A program made the translations under genes and the position numbers. A stretch of 64,000 bases of DNA from Thozetella sp. PMI_491 (taxonomy: Eukaryota; Ascomycota; Sordariomycetes; Chaetosphaeriales; Chaetosphaeriaceae): positions 62,001 through 126,000 of the forward strand of contig MU270090.1 of assembly GCA_021432635.1 (NCBI GenBank), written 5' to 3'. The notes beneath the pieces were generated by a model. The model did no database searches, was not told the DNA's origin, and saw nothing but the letters and a program-made list of their open reading frames with translations. Below, one piece after another: positions 1 through 12,771 of this stretch; positions within the stretch are counted from its first letter, which is position 1; each line of letters starts with the position of its first letter.

Positions 1-544
1 CAGATTAGCCCGTTGCATATAGCCCAGTGATCTCAACGCTTATAAATCTTGTACAAATTGCCCTGATTACTCATTTGAGGCTCATTCGAGGCTCATTCGG
101 CTGTCTTCCATTTGTGGCTTACCCCAGGTTATGTAAGTCCCCTCCTCGTCGTATGCAGGAGGGGATAGGAAACAGAAAAACGGCAACTCTTAGGATATTA
201 GCCCCACAATTCTAGAACAAACCTTTCGCTCGGCACTTTCGGATTCTCTGTATGGTACGGACTTTGAAGAACTACTGCTGAATAGTGGATCAAAGCAAAA
301 GTGCCAATGGGCGATAGACCAGTGCCGTCCCGTAACATGACCATATTGCTAGGTTGGATGACAAATGTGTGGCTACGTGTTTCTATGATTCCCTCGTGAT
401 ATCTAACGGTCCCATTACGAAGGAGGTTCCGACATGAGGGATATAAATACCGGTAGAGAAGTGCAAAGTTGAACGCAAGGCACCTCGACCTACCTCCAGC
501 GGCGACTTCTCACTCTAGCGACTATCAACATATAACTTGTCCAA
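1..544. other. Upstream intergenic region
   Basis: No convincing coding sequence is seen; the only open frame of note (27-215, +) has no recognisable domain. The right end is the promoter of the epoxide hydrolase, with a TATA-like TATAAAT at about 442-448, roughly 100 bp before its ATG. Confidence 0.6.
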
Positions 545-1932
545 ATGTTACTCCGAACGCAGCTATGTGCCGTCTTCACGCTCCTAGGGGCTTCTGGTAC
601 TGCGGCATTTCCAAGCAAACATAATCATAACGGCACATTCGACCTCCGGCCCTTCACCATTGACCTCTCGCATGAAGCTCGCCGCATGTACGAGAAGATC
701 AACTCTACCAATCTTCCAGAGAGTCCGTTGTATCCAGGCGCAACTGTTGGCGTTGATCTAGAGACTCTACGAAGCCTTCGGGATGAGTGGGCTACTAATT
801 TCGACTGGGAGGCAGAACAACTCGAGTTGAATACCAGGTATAACCATTTCACAGCAAAAATTGAGGACCTTACTATCCACTTCATACATGAGAAATCTGC
901 AAACCCCAATGCCATACCGCTGATCCTTAACCACGGTTGGCCCGGTTCTTTCCTGGAATTCTTGCCTATAGTCGATGCGCTCAAGGAGAAATTCGACGTG
1001 ATAATACCTTCTCTGCCCGGATTCACCTTTTCGTCCAACCCCCCGGCCAACTGGACTGCCCACGACACCGCCCGGGTATTCCACACACTCATGACCGAAG
1101 TCTTGGGCTATCCAAAATACGCGGTACACGGAACGGATTGGGGGTGTGTGGTCGCATACAGCCTCTACAACAACTTCAACACAACGGTACGAGCAGCGCA
1201 TCTTACTATGATACCGTTTTACCCTCAGACTCCGGACCAGCTAGCGGCTCAAAACATTACACTCACGGAACTCGAAGAGTTTGAGCTCCAGCGGACTGTG
1301 GAATGGACTGTCTCCGGAAATGGATATTTTATAGAACATTCAACCGAGGTGAGTTCATCCATCTGCCTTGTCTCGGATAGTGATTTGACGATGGAAGTGC
1401 AGCCGAACGCTGTTGGGTTCCCGCTCTACGATAGCCCGGTTGGACAACTCTCTTGGATTGGAGGAAAGGTTATATTATGTGAGATGCACCGCGCAGCGAA
1501 ATGCAATAGGGCGCTTCTCTGATGTTGCTTAGGGTCCGATCCTCAAGCCGGCACGCCACCTTCAGTCCTGACCCACCAAGAGATACTGAAGACTGTATCT
1601 CTCTACTACCTCACCAAGACTATCGTCTCGTCGATTTACGTGTACTATCAAAACCCCGACGGGTTTACCAAGACGTACAGCAAAGCCAAGACCGATGCCC
1701 CGATGTTGTTTAGCGCTTTCAAGTACAACAGCGCGAACTGGCCGGAAGGGGTGGTTGCGCAGGTGGGGAATCTTGTGTCATTCAAGAGTGAGTGCTTTTT
1801 CTTCTCCGTGAAAAGGGTATTCTGTCTAACCGTGGCTTTTTAGACCATGAGTTTGGCGGCCATTTCGCTGGATTGGATAATCCTCCGGCGCTGGTTGAGG
1901 ATCTGTTAGGCATCGAGCAGTACTGGGAGTAA
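545..1932 (+). CDS. Secreted epoxide hydrolase (EHN-type, microsomal-like)
   Basis: Predicted to open epoxides to diols by the alpha/beta-hydrolase mechanism. Exons 545-1348, 1403-1478, 1533-1787 and 1844-1932 give 407 residues. The simple open frame runs through the first intron and misses the C-terminal third. The N-terminus is a hydrophobic signal peptide (about 1-22), followed by the EHN domain (about 30-140). The oxyanion-hole motif HGWPGS is at 130-135, the nucleophile Asp198 sits in GTDWG, and the catalytic His385 is in GGHFAG near the C-terminus. Several N-x-S/T sites fit secretion. Introns 2 and 3 were placed because they restore the family motif WSDP and join FKN to HEFGGH. Length is normal for the family. 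Function is from family knowledge; the natural substrate is unknown. Confidence 0.87.
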
Positions 1933-2872
1933 GGAAATGTTCCATTTGCCGTAGGGACTCACGTGCCGAGTGTCCTTCTAGTGGTCAAGGTGCATGCATT
2001 CTGGTTAGGTGCTCTGGTACAGCGTTTAGTGGAGCCCAAATAACGTTTTCCCGGCGCCTATTTACGCTCCCGCGACCGAAACTTGGCTCAAAACTACCTG
2101 TGGGTACATACACCGGGACAATGAAATTGATCTTCGCTGGGCTTCCCCTCTTGTTTGCTTTCCCAAGAGTTAGTTCCTCTAAGCCAGGAAATATCCATCC
2201 CGGCCTCTAAAACCTACCGTACTGCCTATTCTACCTTCGGTAAACCCTTAATAGCTTGCGTATTACAGAAAACCCCTGACTGCCCTTTGCTACCTTGCCA
2301 TTCCCGTCCAACACTCAGCCCCGTCGCGATATTTCAGGGAGTAATTGCTAGGTGAGAGTCTCATTCGTACCAGTGATATTAAGATTAGACGCCCCTCTAG
2401 GCTTTACCTCAAAAAAGCCATTCACTGGAGGGTTTTGTACCTGCCTGCATACCTGCCTGATAGTTAATTTGACGAACCCCACAATCGATCATTTCAGAGA
2501 ACCGACACTCGTGTGACAACACCAGTTGCAACACTTTCCGATAGCGGGCGCACGTCTAACAAGCAAATATAACCCAGTGGCCAACGGGCTTCGAGACTTA
2601 GCGAGTCCGCGACCAGCCATCCGTGCGTTGCTGCTAGATCCAGTAGGCCATGAACATGCATGGCGGTGGGGCAGGACGCCGAGCTGCGGACTAAACATTC
2701 TCCTGATAGGAACGAATGCCGAAATTATTCCCGGCACCCTAGGCCGTACAAAAGGCTTCATGACTCCCGGCTTAGCACACCGCCGTGTACAAACGCTCCA
2801 TATGTCTTGGGTTCGCCGTTGACAATTTGCAGCACAGTCCGGGAATATCGCGCCAAGTGGGAGGGCGACGAC
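1933..2872. other. Intergenic region between epoxide hydrolase and MFS gene
   Basis: Short open frames on both strands (for example 2489-3061 on the minus strand) have no domain resemblance and look like shadows of the GC-rich MFS 5' end. I see no gene. The right part should hold the MFS promoter. Confidence 0.55.
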
Positions 2873-4389
2873 ATGGCCGGCAGAGAACGCGACCCGGATG
2901 ATGCCGCCAGGGCTGGCACGGAGAGGGCGCCCGAGCTTCCCCCGGCGGCCACCGCCACCAGTAACACGCTCGAAGAGGGAGGCTTGGTAGCTTGGATGCA
3001 GGTAGCGGCTTCCTTTGCACTTTATTTCAACCACCTGTAAGTGATAGGCTATCCGTAACACCGCGTCCAGGCGGGCCTACCGCGCGTTGCCCCTAACCCG
3101 CGCCATACAGCGGCCTCCTCAACACCTTCGGCGTCTTCCAGACCTACTACGAAACCGAGCTACTGAGTGACTCATCGCCGTCGGCTATTTCATGGATCGG
3201 ATCGGTCCAGGTGTTCTGTCTCATGTTCATCGGCGTGTTTGTCGGCCCCATGTACGATGCCGGCTACTGCCGCGCGCTGATTGTCGCCGGCACGCTGCTC
3301 GTCAGCTCCGGCTTCATGTTCACAAGTATCAGTACGCAGTACTGGCAGGTGTTGCTCGCGCAGGGGATATGTATTGGCTTGGGCACATGCTGCTTGTCTA
3401 TCCCGTCCATCGCCATCGTTCCCATGTACTTCGCCAAGCGGCGGGCGCGGGCCATGGCCCTGGCAACCGTGGGCAGCAGTCTCGGCGCCACGCTCTATCC
3501 CGTCACCTTCAACGGCCTGCTGGACAGCGTCGGATTTGGATGGGCCATGCGCGTCATGGGCTTTATCTCTCTGGTCATGTGCCTGTTCGCACTGGCCGTC
3601 ATCCGCCCGCGCACCAGACCTCAGAAGCCAGGCGCGCCGCAACGATGGGTGGAACGGATATCCCCGCGCCGGCTCATCGATCCTACGGCGCTCAAGGAGC
3701 GCACGTACATCATCTGCTGCATTGCCATCTTTTTCAGCAATTTGTGTTTCTTCGAGCCGATCTTCTATCTGGAGAGCTATGCGCTAGTCCATGGCATGAG
3801 CGGCATGGCGCTCGCGAGCTATCTCCTCGTCATCCTGAACGCATGCTCCATCCCCGGCCGCATCTTGCCCTCGTTCATCGCCGACAAGATCGGCTGCCTG
3901 AACACATACATCGCCATATCGGCGCTCAGCGCCGTCAGCATTTTCTACTGGATTAGCGTCACAAACGTTGCTGGCAACATCGCCTTCGCCGTCCTCTACG
4001 GCTTTTTCTCGGGCGGGGTTGTCTCCCTTGCCCCTGTGGTCATGACCACCATCACGCGTGACCTGAGCCGCTTGGGTACCCGCTTGGGCATGCTCGCTGT
4101 GCTGAAGGGCATCGGCTCGCTGGTTGGCCCGCCTGCGTCTGGCGCTATTCTCGGGACAACGGGGAGCTACCTCGGGCTGCAGCTCTTCGCGGCCATCACC
4201 ATGTCACTCACCGCCATCTTCTCTCTCCTGCTCTGGTATGTGCTGAAAAAGGAAGCCGCAGCAGAGAAGCCGGAGTCAGCATCTTCGTCGGAGGGCGGAG
4301 AAATGGTAGAACCTAAGGTCACCTCTGGCAATGACAAAGGGACTGACATGAAGATGGAGGAAGGGCTTGGAGGGCAGGAACGCCCGTGA
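2873..4389 (+). CDS. MFS monocarboxylate-type transporter
   Basis: Integral plasma-membrane carrier of the MCT branch of the major facilitator superfamily, which in fungi moves monocarboxylates, riboflavin and related solutes. Exons 2873-3036 and 3111-4389 give 480 residues. The 74-bp intron restores the family-typical first-helix sequence FNHLGLLNTFGVFQTYYE. A hydrophilic, Ala/Pro-rich N-terminal tail (about 1-40) precedes about twelve hydrophobic segments, and a charged Glu/Lys-rich tail follows the last one. An in-frame ATG at 2660 would add 71 residues without membrane character, so I chose 2873. The coding part is distinctly GC-rich compared with flanking DNA. Substrate cannot be inferred from sequence. 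Confidence 0.85.
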
Positions 4390-5343
4390 GCCGAGGTTCG
4401 CGACTAGACGGCCTTGGCCACTCAAGAGACCAATCCATACCAGATGGGCGATCTCTTGCATGTTCCTACCAGCAGACACCAAAGATCTGTGCATAGGAAA
4501 AATGAACAGGCTTGCGATGGATGAGTGCGCCGGCTTGGCTGCCTGACTTGGTGCTTGATTTGTGCATCCTCCTGTTCTCAGCCGCATGGCTGACAGAAGC
4601 TCCACCCAGCTACTAGGCTTGGAATTGTTCGCATGGCGAACTACAAAAGCCAACTAGTCAGTATCTTCGTTGGCGATCTAGGTGGTGCCGCAGGGGGTTA
4701 GAAAGTGCGTCTGTACATCGGGCTCCGCCCCCGCGGATCGAATACGCCCTGGTTTCGGTCAGCAAATATATTGGCACACAAGGTCTTCCATCGATGTCGT
4801 GGGATCCAGCTGAGGCGGACATGATGGCCCCGAATGGGCGGCAGCCCATACGTCACGAGTGGGAAGATCGGAAGGACCGGAAGATAGATCTTGTGTCTGG
4901 GGCTCACAAAAGTTGGAGTGTGGCTACAGCCCAACCTAAGGCCGAGGGCAGCCCCCGCAGCCCCCAGTAGCTAGGGCTGGTGTGGCTTCCCTTGCCCCCA
5001 TTTCACTAGCCCAACAGCACAGCGGACACGCTGTCCAACCACAGCTGCAGCTGGGAACGTGATACGAACCAACAATAGGTATTCGACGACTGCGCTCCGT
5101 TTCAAGGCTGCTCCTACCCCGATATTCGGGTCCTCGTCAGCACGGAAGGAATCGATCCTTCGTCGGCACAACTACTCGAGATGGACAAGGTAGGGAACTC
5201 GGGCTGCGTGCGTAATGCACAATACGATTCATAGGGAATCATCTATGGAATATCGAGTAGAATCTCAGCAAAACGCTCGTGGTATCATCTGGTGTCCATG
5301 TACTATCGTATATCCGCATTGGTCGGTCGTTCACGCTGGCTTC
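4390..5343. other. Convergent intergenic region
   Basis: This lies between the 3' ends of the MFS gene and the minus-strand rhodopsin-like gene. Short open frames on both strands show no domains; I see no gene. Confidence 0.55.
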
Positions 5344-6823
5344 CTAAAGCCTCCACCAGCCTCCTCGCTTCTCCTGTTTCTCCGAGGCCTGTGCCTGGAT
5401 CGTTGCCTCTGCGTGGGAGGCGGACCCCTTGCGCTGGAGCCGCAGCGGGTCGATCTGGCCCATGAGAAACTCGTCGTAGTATCCATCCCTGCCGCCTGGT
5501 CCCGAGTGCACCTTCTCGAGGCCGTTTATCTCCCCTTCGCTGCCGATGGTGATGCGCCGGTTTCGCCTCGAGCCCGTCAGCTCCGTTTCAGACTCATCCG
5601 AGGACGTAATCTGCCACCGCTCCTCGGTGGTGATCTCGATCTCCCGCGTGATGAAGATCTTGCCGAACTGCGCCTCGATCACGGGCCAGAAGACCGGGAT
5701 GCTGGCGCAGATGCTGGCCAGGTCGATCTCCAGCGCCGAGAGCGCGATGCTGATGGGCGCGTACCACGTAGGATCCTGCGCGGGGTACATACCCGCCTTA
5801 TGTTGTACGAGGGTCGCAAGACGCCAGATGGAGAATGTGGTTACGCTGTGTATCAGAGAGTTAGTTTTATGGGCTCTTGGATTGAAGTCCTGGATGCACA
5901 TACACAGCACCCATTGTGAGCAGGCCAGACAGCCCCCACCGAATCCGAGAGGTGATTTCTTGCTTGAACAGGAGCGGGATTGGCAGCGCCAGGATGAGAA
6001 GGTCGATCAGCGTGTTAGTAGCGGCATGGCTCACGAACGTGGCAACAAACGTGTTGTCGTTGACCATTCCAGAGCCAAATCCGTAGCACGAGTCTCCGAG
6101 CGGGTTGTTCCAGTAGTCCGCGACGGGAAAGCACGGGAACCAGCTGATGAAGCCGTAGGCAAGGCCCCACCCCGTGACGAGCACAATGAGTGCGATGCAA
6201 GCCTTCCTGGAACGGCTCTCCTTGGGGAAGACGCGCAGAAACTGAAGCAAGAGCGCGAGCTTGATGAAGGCTGCCGAAGTGTGGTACGCGGCGTTCATGA
6301 AGTAGAAGGTATGTAGAAAGTTGGTAAACTCCGAGAACTTGAGGGACAGGAGATGGCGGCCGAGTCCCCAGTCAGGGGCTACGCGGGCGTTAGCCATCTA
6401 CCACCACTGGGCGCCTGGAGAAGACGCATGGCGAGAGGAAACAGGACTCACCAATTGAAGCAGAAATAGAGAAGAAGGTAGTGGTTACCTGAAAAGAAAG
6501 AGGTTAGCCGTGGATGTCCATCAGAATAGAAGTAAGCGGAAACGAACCAGGTACAACCCGACAAACAAGTCGTCCCAGCCCGGGGACCGAATGATAAACA
6601 GGCGAGTGACTAGCCGGAAGCACACGCATATCCAAGATGCGACCTGGTGGTGGACTGTGGTTAGCGATGAGCGCTGGCCATGAAGCCGGGGACTTGGTAC
6701 CATAAAGGTGATGATGAGTGCGAGCAAGGAGGCCTTATTGTTCATCACCGGCTCCGGCTCAGCATAGCTGACATCAGTGTGGGTGCCGAGCAGGTCGCCT
6801 ATGGTGAAGTCGGAGTCGGACAT
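5344..6823 (-). CDS. Rhodopsin-domain seven-helix membrane protein
   Basis: Fungal rhodopsin-domain (PTH11-like) integral membrane protein; members are thought to act as surface sensors, but most are uncharacterised. Reading on the minus strand, exons 6823-6701, 6643-6548, 6488-6452, 6378-5904 and 5845-5344 give 410 residues. Diagnostic pieces are RSPGWDDLF after helix 2, APDWGLGRH before helix 3, and CFPVADYWN in the fourth loop, followed by hydrophobic helices and WYAPISIALSALEIDLASICASIP at the end of the helix bundle (written here only as WYAPISIALSALE). A hydrophilic cytoplasmic tail of about 100 residues follows. The third intron's acceptor at 6379 was chosen because it gives the conserved APDWGLG; the fourth uses a perfect GTATGT donor. 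No CFEM cysteine domain precedes the helices. Confidence 0.82.
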
Positions 6824-9683
6824 GATGGCGACTGCAGCGAGGCAAGCTGGGCAGCCAGCCGCCAATGTAGTCGGAAGTGGGTATCAGAGCTGCCGTACGA
6901 CGTCCAAGTAGACTCGGGCCTGGAACGGGCGGACGGGCGGGGATGGCATAGGTATTATAGTAGTACAGACAAACCTCCGCCGGCCGGGCGACCCGCTCCG
7001 GGAGGGGAGAGGAGAGGGGGCCAGGGGGCGGCGAGCTGCAAGGCAACTCGAGGCAGCGCACATCTGTACTCCTTATGGAAGCGATGGCTGTTCCTGGGCC
7101 GCGGGAGGGCAGGGTGGGAGAAAAAGTTCCTTCCTCATCCCCCAGAATCCCTAGCATCCCTGTTCTGGGAACCAACATTGGCTGGTGGGGGGAGCTCGAG
7201 CCAAGGGGTGGTGGCCAGGCGCACAGAGCACCATCCCCCTCCCCCACGCGCCGGCACGTCAGAGGCCAACAACCTTCGGCCATGGGTTGGTGGTGGGTCC
7301 GAGCATCTGAGCCCTGTTCGTAAACCTGTTAGCGGTGTCGCTCGTAATCCTGTGATACCACCCTAGAAGCTGTATGAGCTAGGCTCAAGGCAGCGGTCTT
7401 GCGAGCAAATGCTCCTTTGCCCACCATCTTTTTTTTTATTCTATTTCCTATTGCTTTTTCTCCCTATATGTGTTATGTGTGCGAGTTTAGTGTGCAGCCA
7501 CAGAGAATCCCCGCATGGCTTCTCCAAGATGTAACACGACTGCTTGGGGACTCCGTAGAACAGAGGGGATGCAGCGAATGTATTCGCTGAGACCGCCTGT
7601 CAGGCATTAAGCTTTTAAGATGAGGCCCTGTCCGCTGCAACCTTCCGTGATGAGGGTGAGACTAGGTACAGCTGTACGTACACGCAATGCTCCCGCAATG
7701 CTCCCGAAGTAGACGAGATTAGGGGCCCCTATCACCGGGGTTGGCGAATAAGGGTTCGGTTGTTCGGTTCGTTGCGACTTCAATTCGAAACCAAGCCAAA
7801 AATGCTGTAGCAGGATAAAGTGCCAAGGGCCTCTCGGCCGCTTGCAGAGAAGGTGTCAGTGCGCCTTCTCTTCTGTTCGCTCGCCAGGCGCCAGTGACAG
7901 CACAGTGGTATCGCCCCACCCCCCAGAACACTTAGCATGCGACGCAAGCCCAGGGCCAAGGCTTAAAGCATTGTGATAACTGAGCATGCCGCACCGTCAA
8001 TTGTGGCGACCACCGCCACTTCTGCATAGTATGTAGTCGCTATAGCTTGTGGCCAAATTACTAAGTAGCGTCCCGAGCAATGTTCAAGTCTGGGTAGCGC
8101 CACGCGAGGTCACCTGCCTCCCCCTTCGAGAATCCAATGTCGAAGCCAATGAGGAACCCTCCCGCACGCCTATCATTTCGTTCCGAGCCCTCCGCCCATG
8201 TGTGGCCAGATTGTCGACTATGTCATGGCATGGCCGAGGGAAGCGGCGGAACAGCCGGGGCGAGCGGATTTGCGATCAACGCCAACACGCATGCCGCAGG
8301 ATCGCATCCTTCCTTCGCAGCGCTCGTGGCATGCTGGCCGATAAGCCATGCCCCGATTGCATCCCACTAGCCTCGCGCTGCGCTCTCTTCCTGCTGCATG
8401 CGATTCGCTGCAGAGAACTTGCTTCTTCCGCACTGTCCGCCACATCCGGCCCCGCGCTAGCTCCTCCGCACGCTGCCGTAGTGCCATGCTTTCCAAGTGT
8501 GCACGGCCGGGGTAGCCACGTGTTCCGGAAAGCTGCGCCGGAGACCCGCCTAGAATAGAGCTGTCGAGCATGCGCTATGGCCGGCGTGCAGAAGTTGGAG
8601 TGGCAGGTATACTGCATCGGGTAGGCCAAGCAAGGCGGAGGGCAGCCTCGCGACTCGCTGGATCCGGATGATGCGGAACTGCCGTCGTCGAGACTAGGCC
8701 CAGCTCCCCCACCTTTCCGTATGCACATGTGACTCTTCGCGAGGTATGCACGCGAGCCGCGAGGTCGAGCGAGCGATTGCGGAGTGGAGATTGTGATGGT
8801 GGTAGTAATAGGTGCGCTGATGATAGAGACCCAAGGCCAAGGCTGACCCAGGATGGTAGGAGCAGCGGCATGGCCAGCTTTCCCTGCCTCGGTTTTCTCG
8901 TTCAACGCCATGGAAATTTAGCTTCCGCTGCGCGGATTATTAGGACTCTACCAAAAGATACCTATTACTATCGTGCTTCGGCCCAGATGCCGAGCCTCGC
9001 GCTACCCTCTGCGCTCATGTCTTTACGGTCTAGGAAGCAGCATAGGGGTTGTGTACTACATTAAACATCATTCTACACCTGCAAGCGTGTAAGGTATCTG
9101 CATATGATAGGCCCTTGCGGCAGAGTATACGAATATCGCAAGTGGGTCTTGCCTAGAGTTCAATGAGAGCAACAAGGGATATAGATGGATGGCACAAGCA
9201 AGCGACCAGACTATGAGTTATCTAAGGCATGGCGATCCTAGGTATACCCAACATAAGCTATGTACGCCAGTACCTACATTGAAAGTTTGTCAGGAGCACG
9301 CTCGGGTGGGGTAGGTAGTACTAGTACTGCTAGACGTTTTAGGGGGTGATCAGACCCTTGGGAATATTCTATCCAATCAACGACGGTTTCGCGCAAAATG
9401 CTCCTGTGCTCCCTCATATGGCAAACGCTCTGCATTGACGACGAACTGATGCACAAGGGGTATTTTGGCAACTTTGACGCTTGCCAAGTGGATACCTCAG
9501 TGCGTCGAGCTAATGATACCAAGCTTTGACCATTATTTCGCTACGTCGGCTATATCACGCTTCTGGAAATGCTTAGGCCGGCGGCGGAATTAAGGAGTTA
9601 AGGGAGTTTTCACATACCCACCTCCAACTTCAGTCCTTGAATTGACCTGCCAACAACGTTTTACTGCACAAAGAACGCGTATA
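6824..9683. other. Long gene-poor stretch
   Basis: About 2.9 kb without a supported gene. Several 60-210-residue frames exist (8276-8911 minus, 8049-8558 plus), but they overlap each other on opposite strands, are rich in Arg/Ser/Pro/Ala and match no domain, so I read them as chance frames in GC-rich DNA. The stretch 6940-7300 is unusually G-rich on the plus strand. A T-tract lies near 7430. Confidence 0.5.
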
Positions 9684-10837
9684 ATGGCATCGGTCGAGGG
9701 TACTATCGTCGTGACTGGGGCCAACGGCGGCCTCGGATCGTCAATTGTGACGCACATCGTGCAGCGGCCCGAGCTCTCGTCCAAGTACCACGGCGTCTTC
9801 ATCGTCAGAAACAGGGACACAGCCACTACTCTCAAGGGCGTGCTAGCCCGGGCGCCGACTTCTTTCCCGCACGATGCCGTCTCCATCGATCTGACCAGCC
9901 TGGCCTCGGTCCGCGAGGGCGCCAAGATCATCAACGCGCGTGTCGCGGAGGGTTCGCTGCCGCCGATCCGAGCGCTCCTCATCAGCGCGGGATGCCAGGA
10001 GTCCACGACCCAGACCTTCACTACGGACGGCTTCGATATGACCTTCCAGGCCAATTATCTGTCCCAGTTCCTACTTGTGTTACTTCTCCTGCAAAGCCTG
10101 GACAAGGAGCACGGCAGGATTGTCATCGTGAGCGGCTGGAACCATGAGTAGGTAACAGAAACCCCGCCGTAAGGAATGCGTTGTGCTCACGCGATTGTAC
10201 AGCCCTGCGGACCCTCGCAACCAACCTGGCCTTTTCCCTGGCGAGGAATTCAAGGAGCTCTTCCACGACACGGAGTCGTTAGCAAAGGGCACGTGGTGTA
10301 ACCCTAAGGATGACACGTCAGGCGTGGCAGGCGACCGGCGTTATGGAGCAGCCCACCTGTGCGAGGTCATGTTTATGTGAGTAGCGCACACCACCACGGA
10401 GCGTGATATGCATGCTAACCTGATTATCCAGGCACGAACTCCAGAAGCGGCTCAGTGCCGACCCGGCATTATCCAACATCGCCGTACTCGGCCTGGACCC
10501 GGGTGCGATGGCCACCGATATCTGCCGGCGGCACCCGTTTATGATTCGTGTGTTCGCCATGAAGATCTTGATGCCCATGATGGGCTCCATCATGGTGCGA
10601 TTTTCTCCCAACGGCTTCATGCGGACCCCGTACAAGTCTGCTAGCGATGTGTTGCGGGCCGCGTTCGATACCGAAACTCTGGGGGAGAAGCCGAAGGGCA
10701 TCTATCTTAACGGGTCAGACGTTTGGGCCACCAGCGAGGAATCACGAGATGAGGCGAAGCGCGAGGCCCTCTGGAAGGACAGCATCCGATTCGCAAAAAT
10801 TACCGAGGGTGAGACTGTCTTGAAGCAGTGGTCGTAA
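9684..10837 (+). CDS. Short-chain dehydrogenase/reductase with YxxxH motif
   Basis: NAD(P)-dependent oxidoreductase of the Rossmann-fold SDR family, close in layout to fungal retinol-dehydrogenase-like SDRs. Exons 9684-10147, 10203-10376 and 10432-10837 give 347 residues. The nucleotide-binding motif TGANGGLG is at 11-18 and the active-site Ser150 follows the IVIV strand. The catalytic tetrad position normally reading YxxxK is Y202-G-A-A-H206, so the conserved lysine is histidine here. The first intron was placed to give the family motif NHDPADPRN across the junction; the second restores FMHELQ. The upstream non-ATG extension at 9642 was rejected. The missing lysine may mean altered activity or loss of dehydrogenase function. 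Confidence 0.85.
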
Positions 10838-11159
10838 CCGGAGACAAAGCAGAACCGGCTGGCCATGACAGAGATCGGTGTAGGCGGATTTTGACAGACG
10901 TCGGGTTCATCTGAAGAGAATGTACATGAATTCGGTGTATGATAAGTATATAGCCGGTTATTACGAAATATCCCAGGCTGGAAACTAGTCTATACAATAT
11001 CCAGCCGTTCTATGATCCTAAACAAAAATTTCCCATGGAAACACCAGAGGACCATCGGCCCTGACCACATTGGGTAATGGTACATCACTGGCGTTTATTC
11101 GCTCAGAGGTCTAAGTATATGCCTGCTTGTTTTTGCATTTGGGTTGTCTTAAAGGTTTC
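10838..11159. other. Convergent intergenic spacer
   Basis: AT-rich 3' flanks of two convergent genes; nothing coding is visible. Confidence 0.6.
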
Positions 11160-12374
11160 CTAGGCATTGCGGGCTTTTGCTACGGCGTAGACGATGCCAC
11201 TAATGAATCCAAGGATGATGGCGGACACGCTGCCGAAGGTGACAGGTGCAGCGAAGAAGATTAAGCCACAGATTGCGATCGGCAATTTGTTGAGCGCGCC
11301 AACCATCGAGTAGGTAGTTGATGATGTGACCCGAATACACCAGGCGGAGCAGTACGAGATGAAGAGAGCTGCCAAACCCGAGTAGACTATACCAACCATC
11401 AGGTGGTTCCTGGACTCTTCGGGGAAGTTCTTCGCAAAGTTGTCGCTGGACCAGTCCTCTGTCAACAGGGAACAGGTTATAAGCACCGGAATGGTGAGGA
11501 TGTTGTTGTAGTACATGCCTACGGATGGTTGGTCAGTATGCTGGTAGGAGCTATTTTGGGACCAACGCAAAACTCACTGTCCCAGTCCTTGAAATGCATC
11601 TTTCTGATGACCCTGCGCATGCCAAGCGTATAGGCCGCGCTACAAAGCACATTGAGGCCCATCCAGGCATACCCGACGTTGAGCGTGGACACAGAGGTAG
11701 AAGACGCATGTCCCGCAAGGGCGTTCTGGATGTCAGCCGCGGCGGCAACGATAGAACTCAGAACCATCAGGCCGAAAGACAGAAGCGCCATCCGCGTCAC
11801 GCTGCCGCCGAACCACAGTACCTCGCCGTAAGCGGTGACGATGATGCCTAGATTCTTGAAGATAGTGTACACGGGGACGGAGAGAAATTGGAGAGACTTG
11901 TTGCCCGTGTAAATGAGACAGACAAGTATCAACGAGACCGGAAACCCTAAATAGCCATTTGTTCAGCTGGGGAGTGTCCTTGCCACAATACAACTTCATG
12001 GCGCGGGGCTGCCTACATTTCCTAGCACGGTCCCATTCCAAGGAGATGACGTCTGGAAACAGGCGTAGCTGCCTGGCAGCTGCAATGGCAGTTGTGGAGA
12101 CGATGGCCTGCATAGCTAGGTAAAAGAAGTTGAGGTTCCAGAAGCTACCTGATACGACATACTTGTTGACTATTGTCATGCTTAAGGAGGATAAACAATA
12201 TGCCAGAATAGAGACGATCGGACTGTTGCTGGCTTGCGTAGCCGAAGCGAGGGTTTTCGTAGGCCGAACAGAGGGCGACAGCGGAGACCGATCTAGGAAG
12301 AGTTCTTTCTCGCTGTTGCCATTGGCGAGGTTAGACATATTGACGACATATTCACCACTTTTATTGTTGGCCAT
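11160..12374 (-). CDS. GDP-mannose transporter (Vrg4/GMT-like)
   Basis: Golgi nucleotide-sugar antiporter that supplies GDP-mannose for mannan and glycoprotein synthesis. On the minus strand, exons 12374-12017, 11946-11578 and 11518-11160 give 361 residues, near the usual family length. The protein has a hydrophilic N-terminus and about ten hydrophobic helices. The GDP-mannose signature is present: YYNN at 245-248 (the family has FYNN) and GALNK at 316-320. [17 protein letters not shown] is also family-typical. The first intron was set by the motif RKWFPVSL, the second by WDSMYYNN. The simple open frame suggests a non-ATG start at 12389; ATG at 12374 is preferred. Fungi often have one essential copy; whether this is that copy or a paralogue cannot be told here. 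Confidence 0.87.
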
Positions 12375-12771
12375 TCTGACTCTTCCCAAGGAGCTGTGAC
12401 AATCGCTGCGTTGGTGCTCGAAGACTGGTTTCTCTCAGCACACAATTGCACGGCGAAGCTGCAGCAGAGGTAGCTTTTTTCTTTGCCAAGAATACGCGGA
12501 TAACAGATGTCTGGGAGATTTGCACGAAATTGCCCTGGCCAAAAGGGTCGAACTGGTAACGCGCATCAGCGCGGAAAGGGCTAGTCTCGAGCATGTCATT
12601 GGCTGGATGCGAACACTTTATCGTCGTGTGGGGTTTCTGATCCTTCGTATTCGATCTCTCGTAACTCGCCTAATGCGGACCTTTGTACCCCACAGCCGCG
12701 AATATGACCTTGGTAGGGGAAGTCCGCTATAATTACATATTAGATGTAATGGGGCTCAAACAAGCCGCTCT

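Noticed and set aside
2660-2872. N-terminal extension of the MFS transporter
   Set aside because: In-frame, but adds 71 residues with no similarity to the family, and ATG 2873 gives a normal protein.
2489-3061. 190-codon minus-strand frame over the MFS 5' end
   Set aside because: Antisense shadow of GC-rich coding DNA and its leader; the sense strand has a clear spliced transporter.
8049-8911. Overlapping frames of 169 and 211 codons on opposite strands
   Set aside because: They overlap each other, are low in hydrophobic order, rich in Arg/Ser/Pro and match no domain; no splice pattern improves them.
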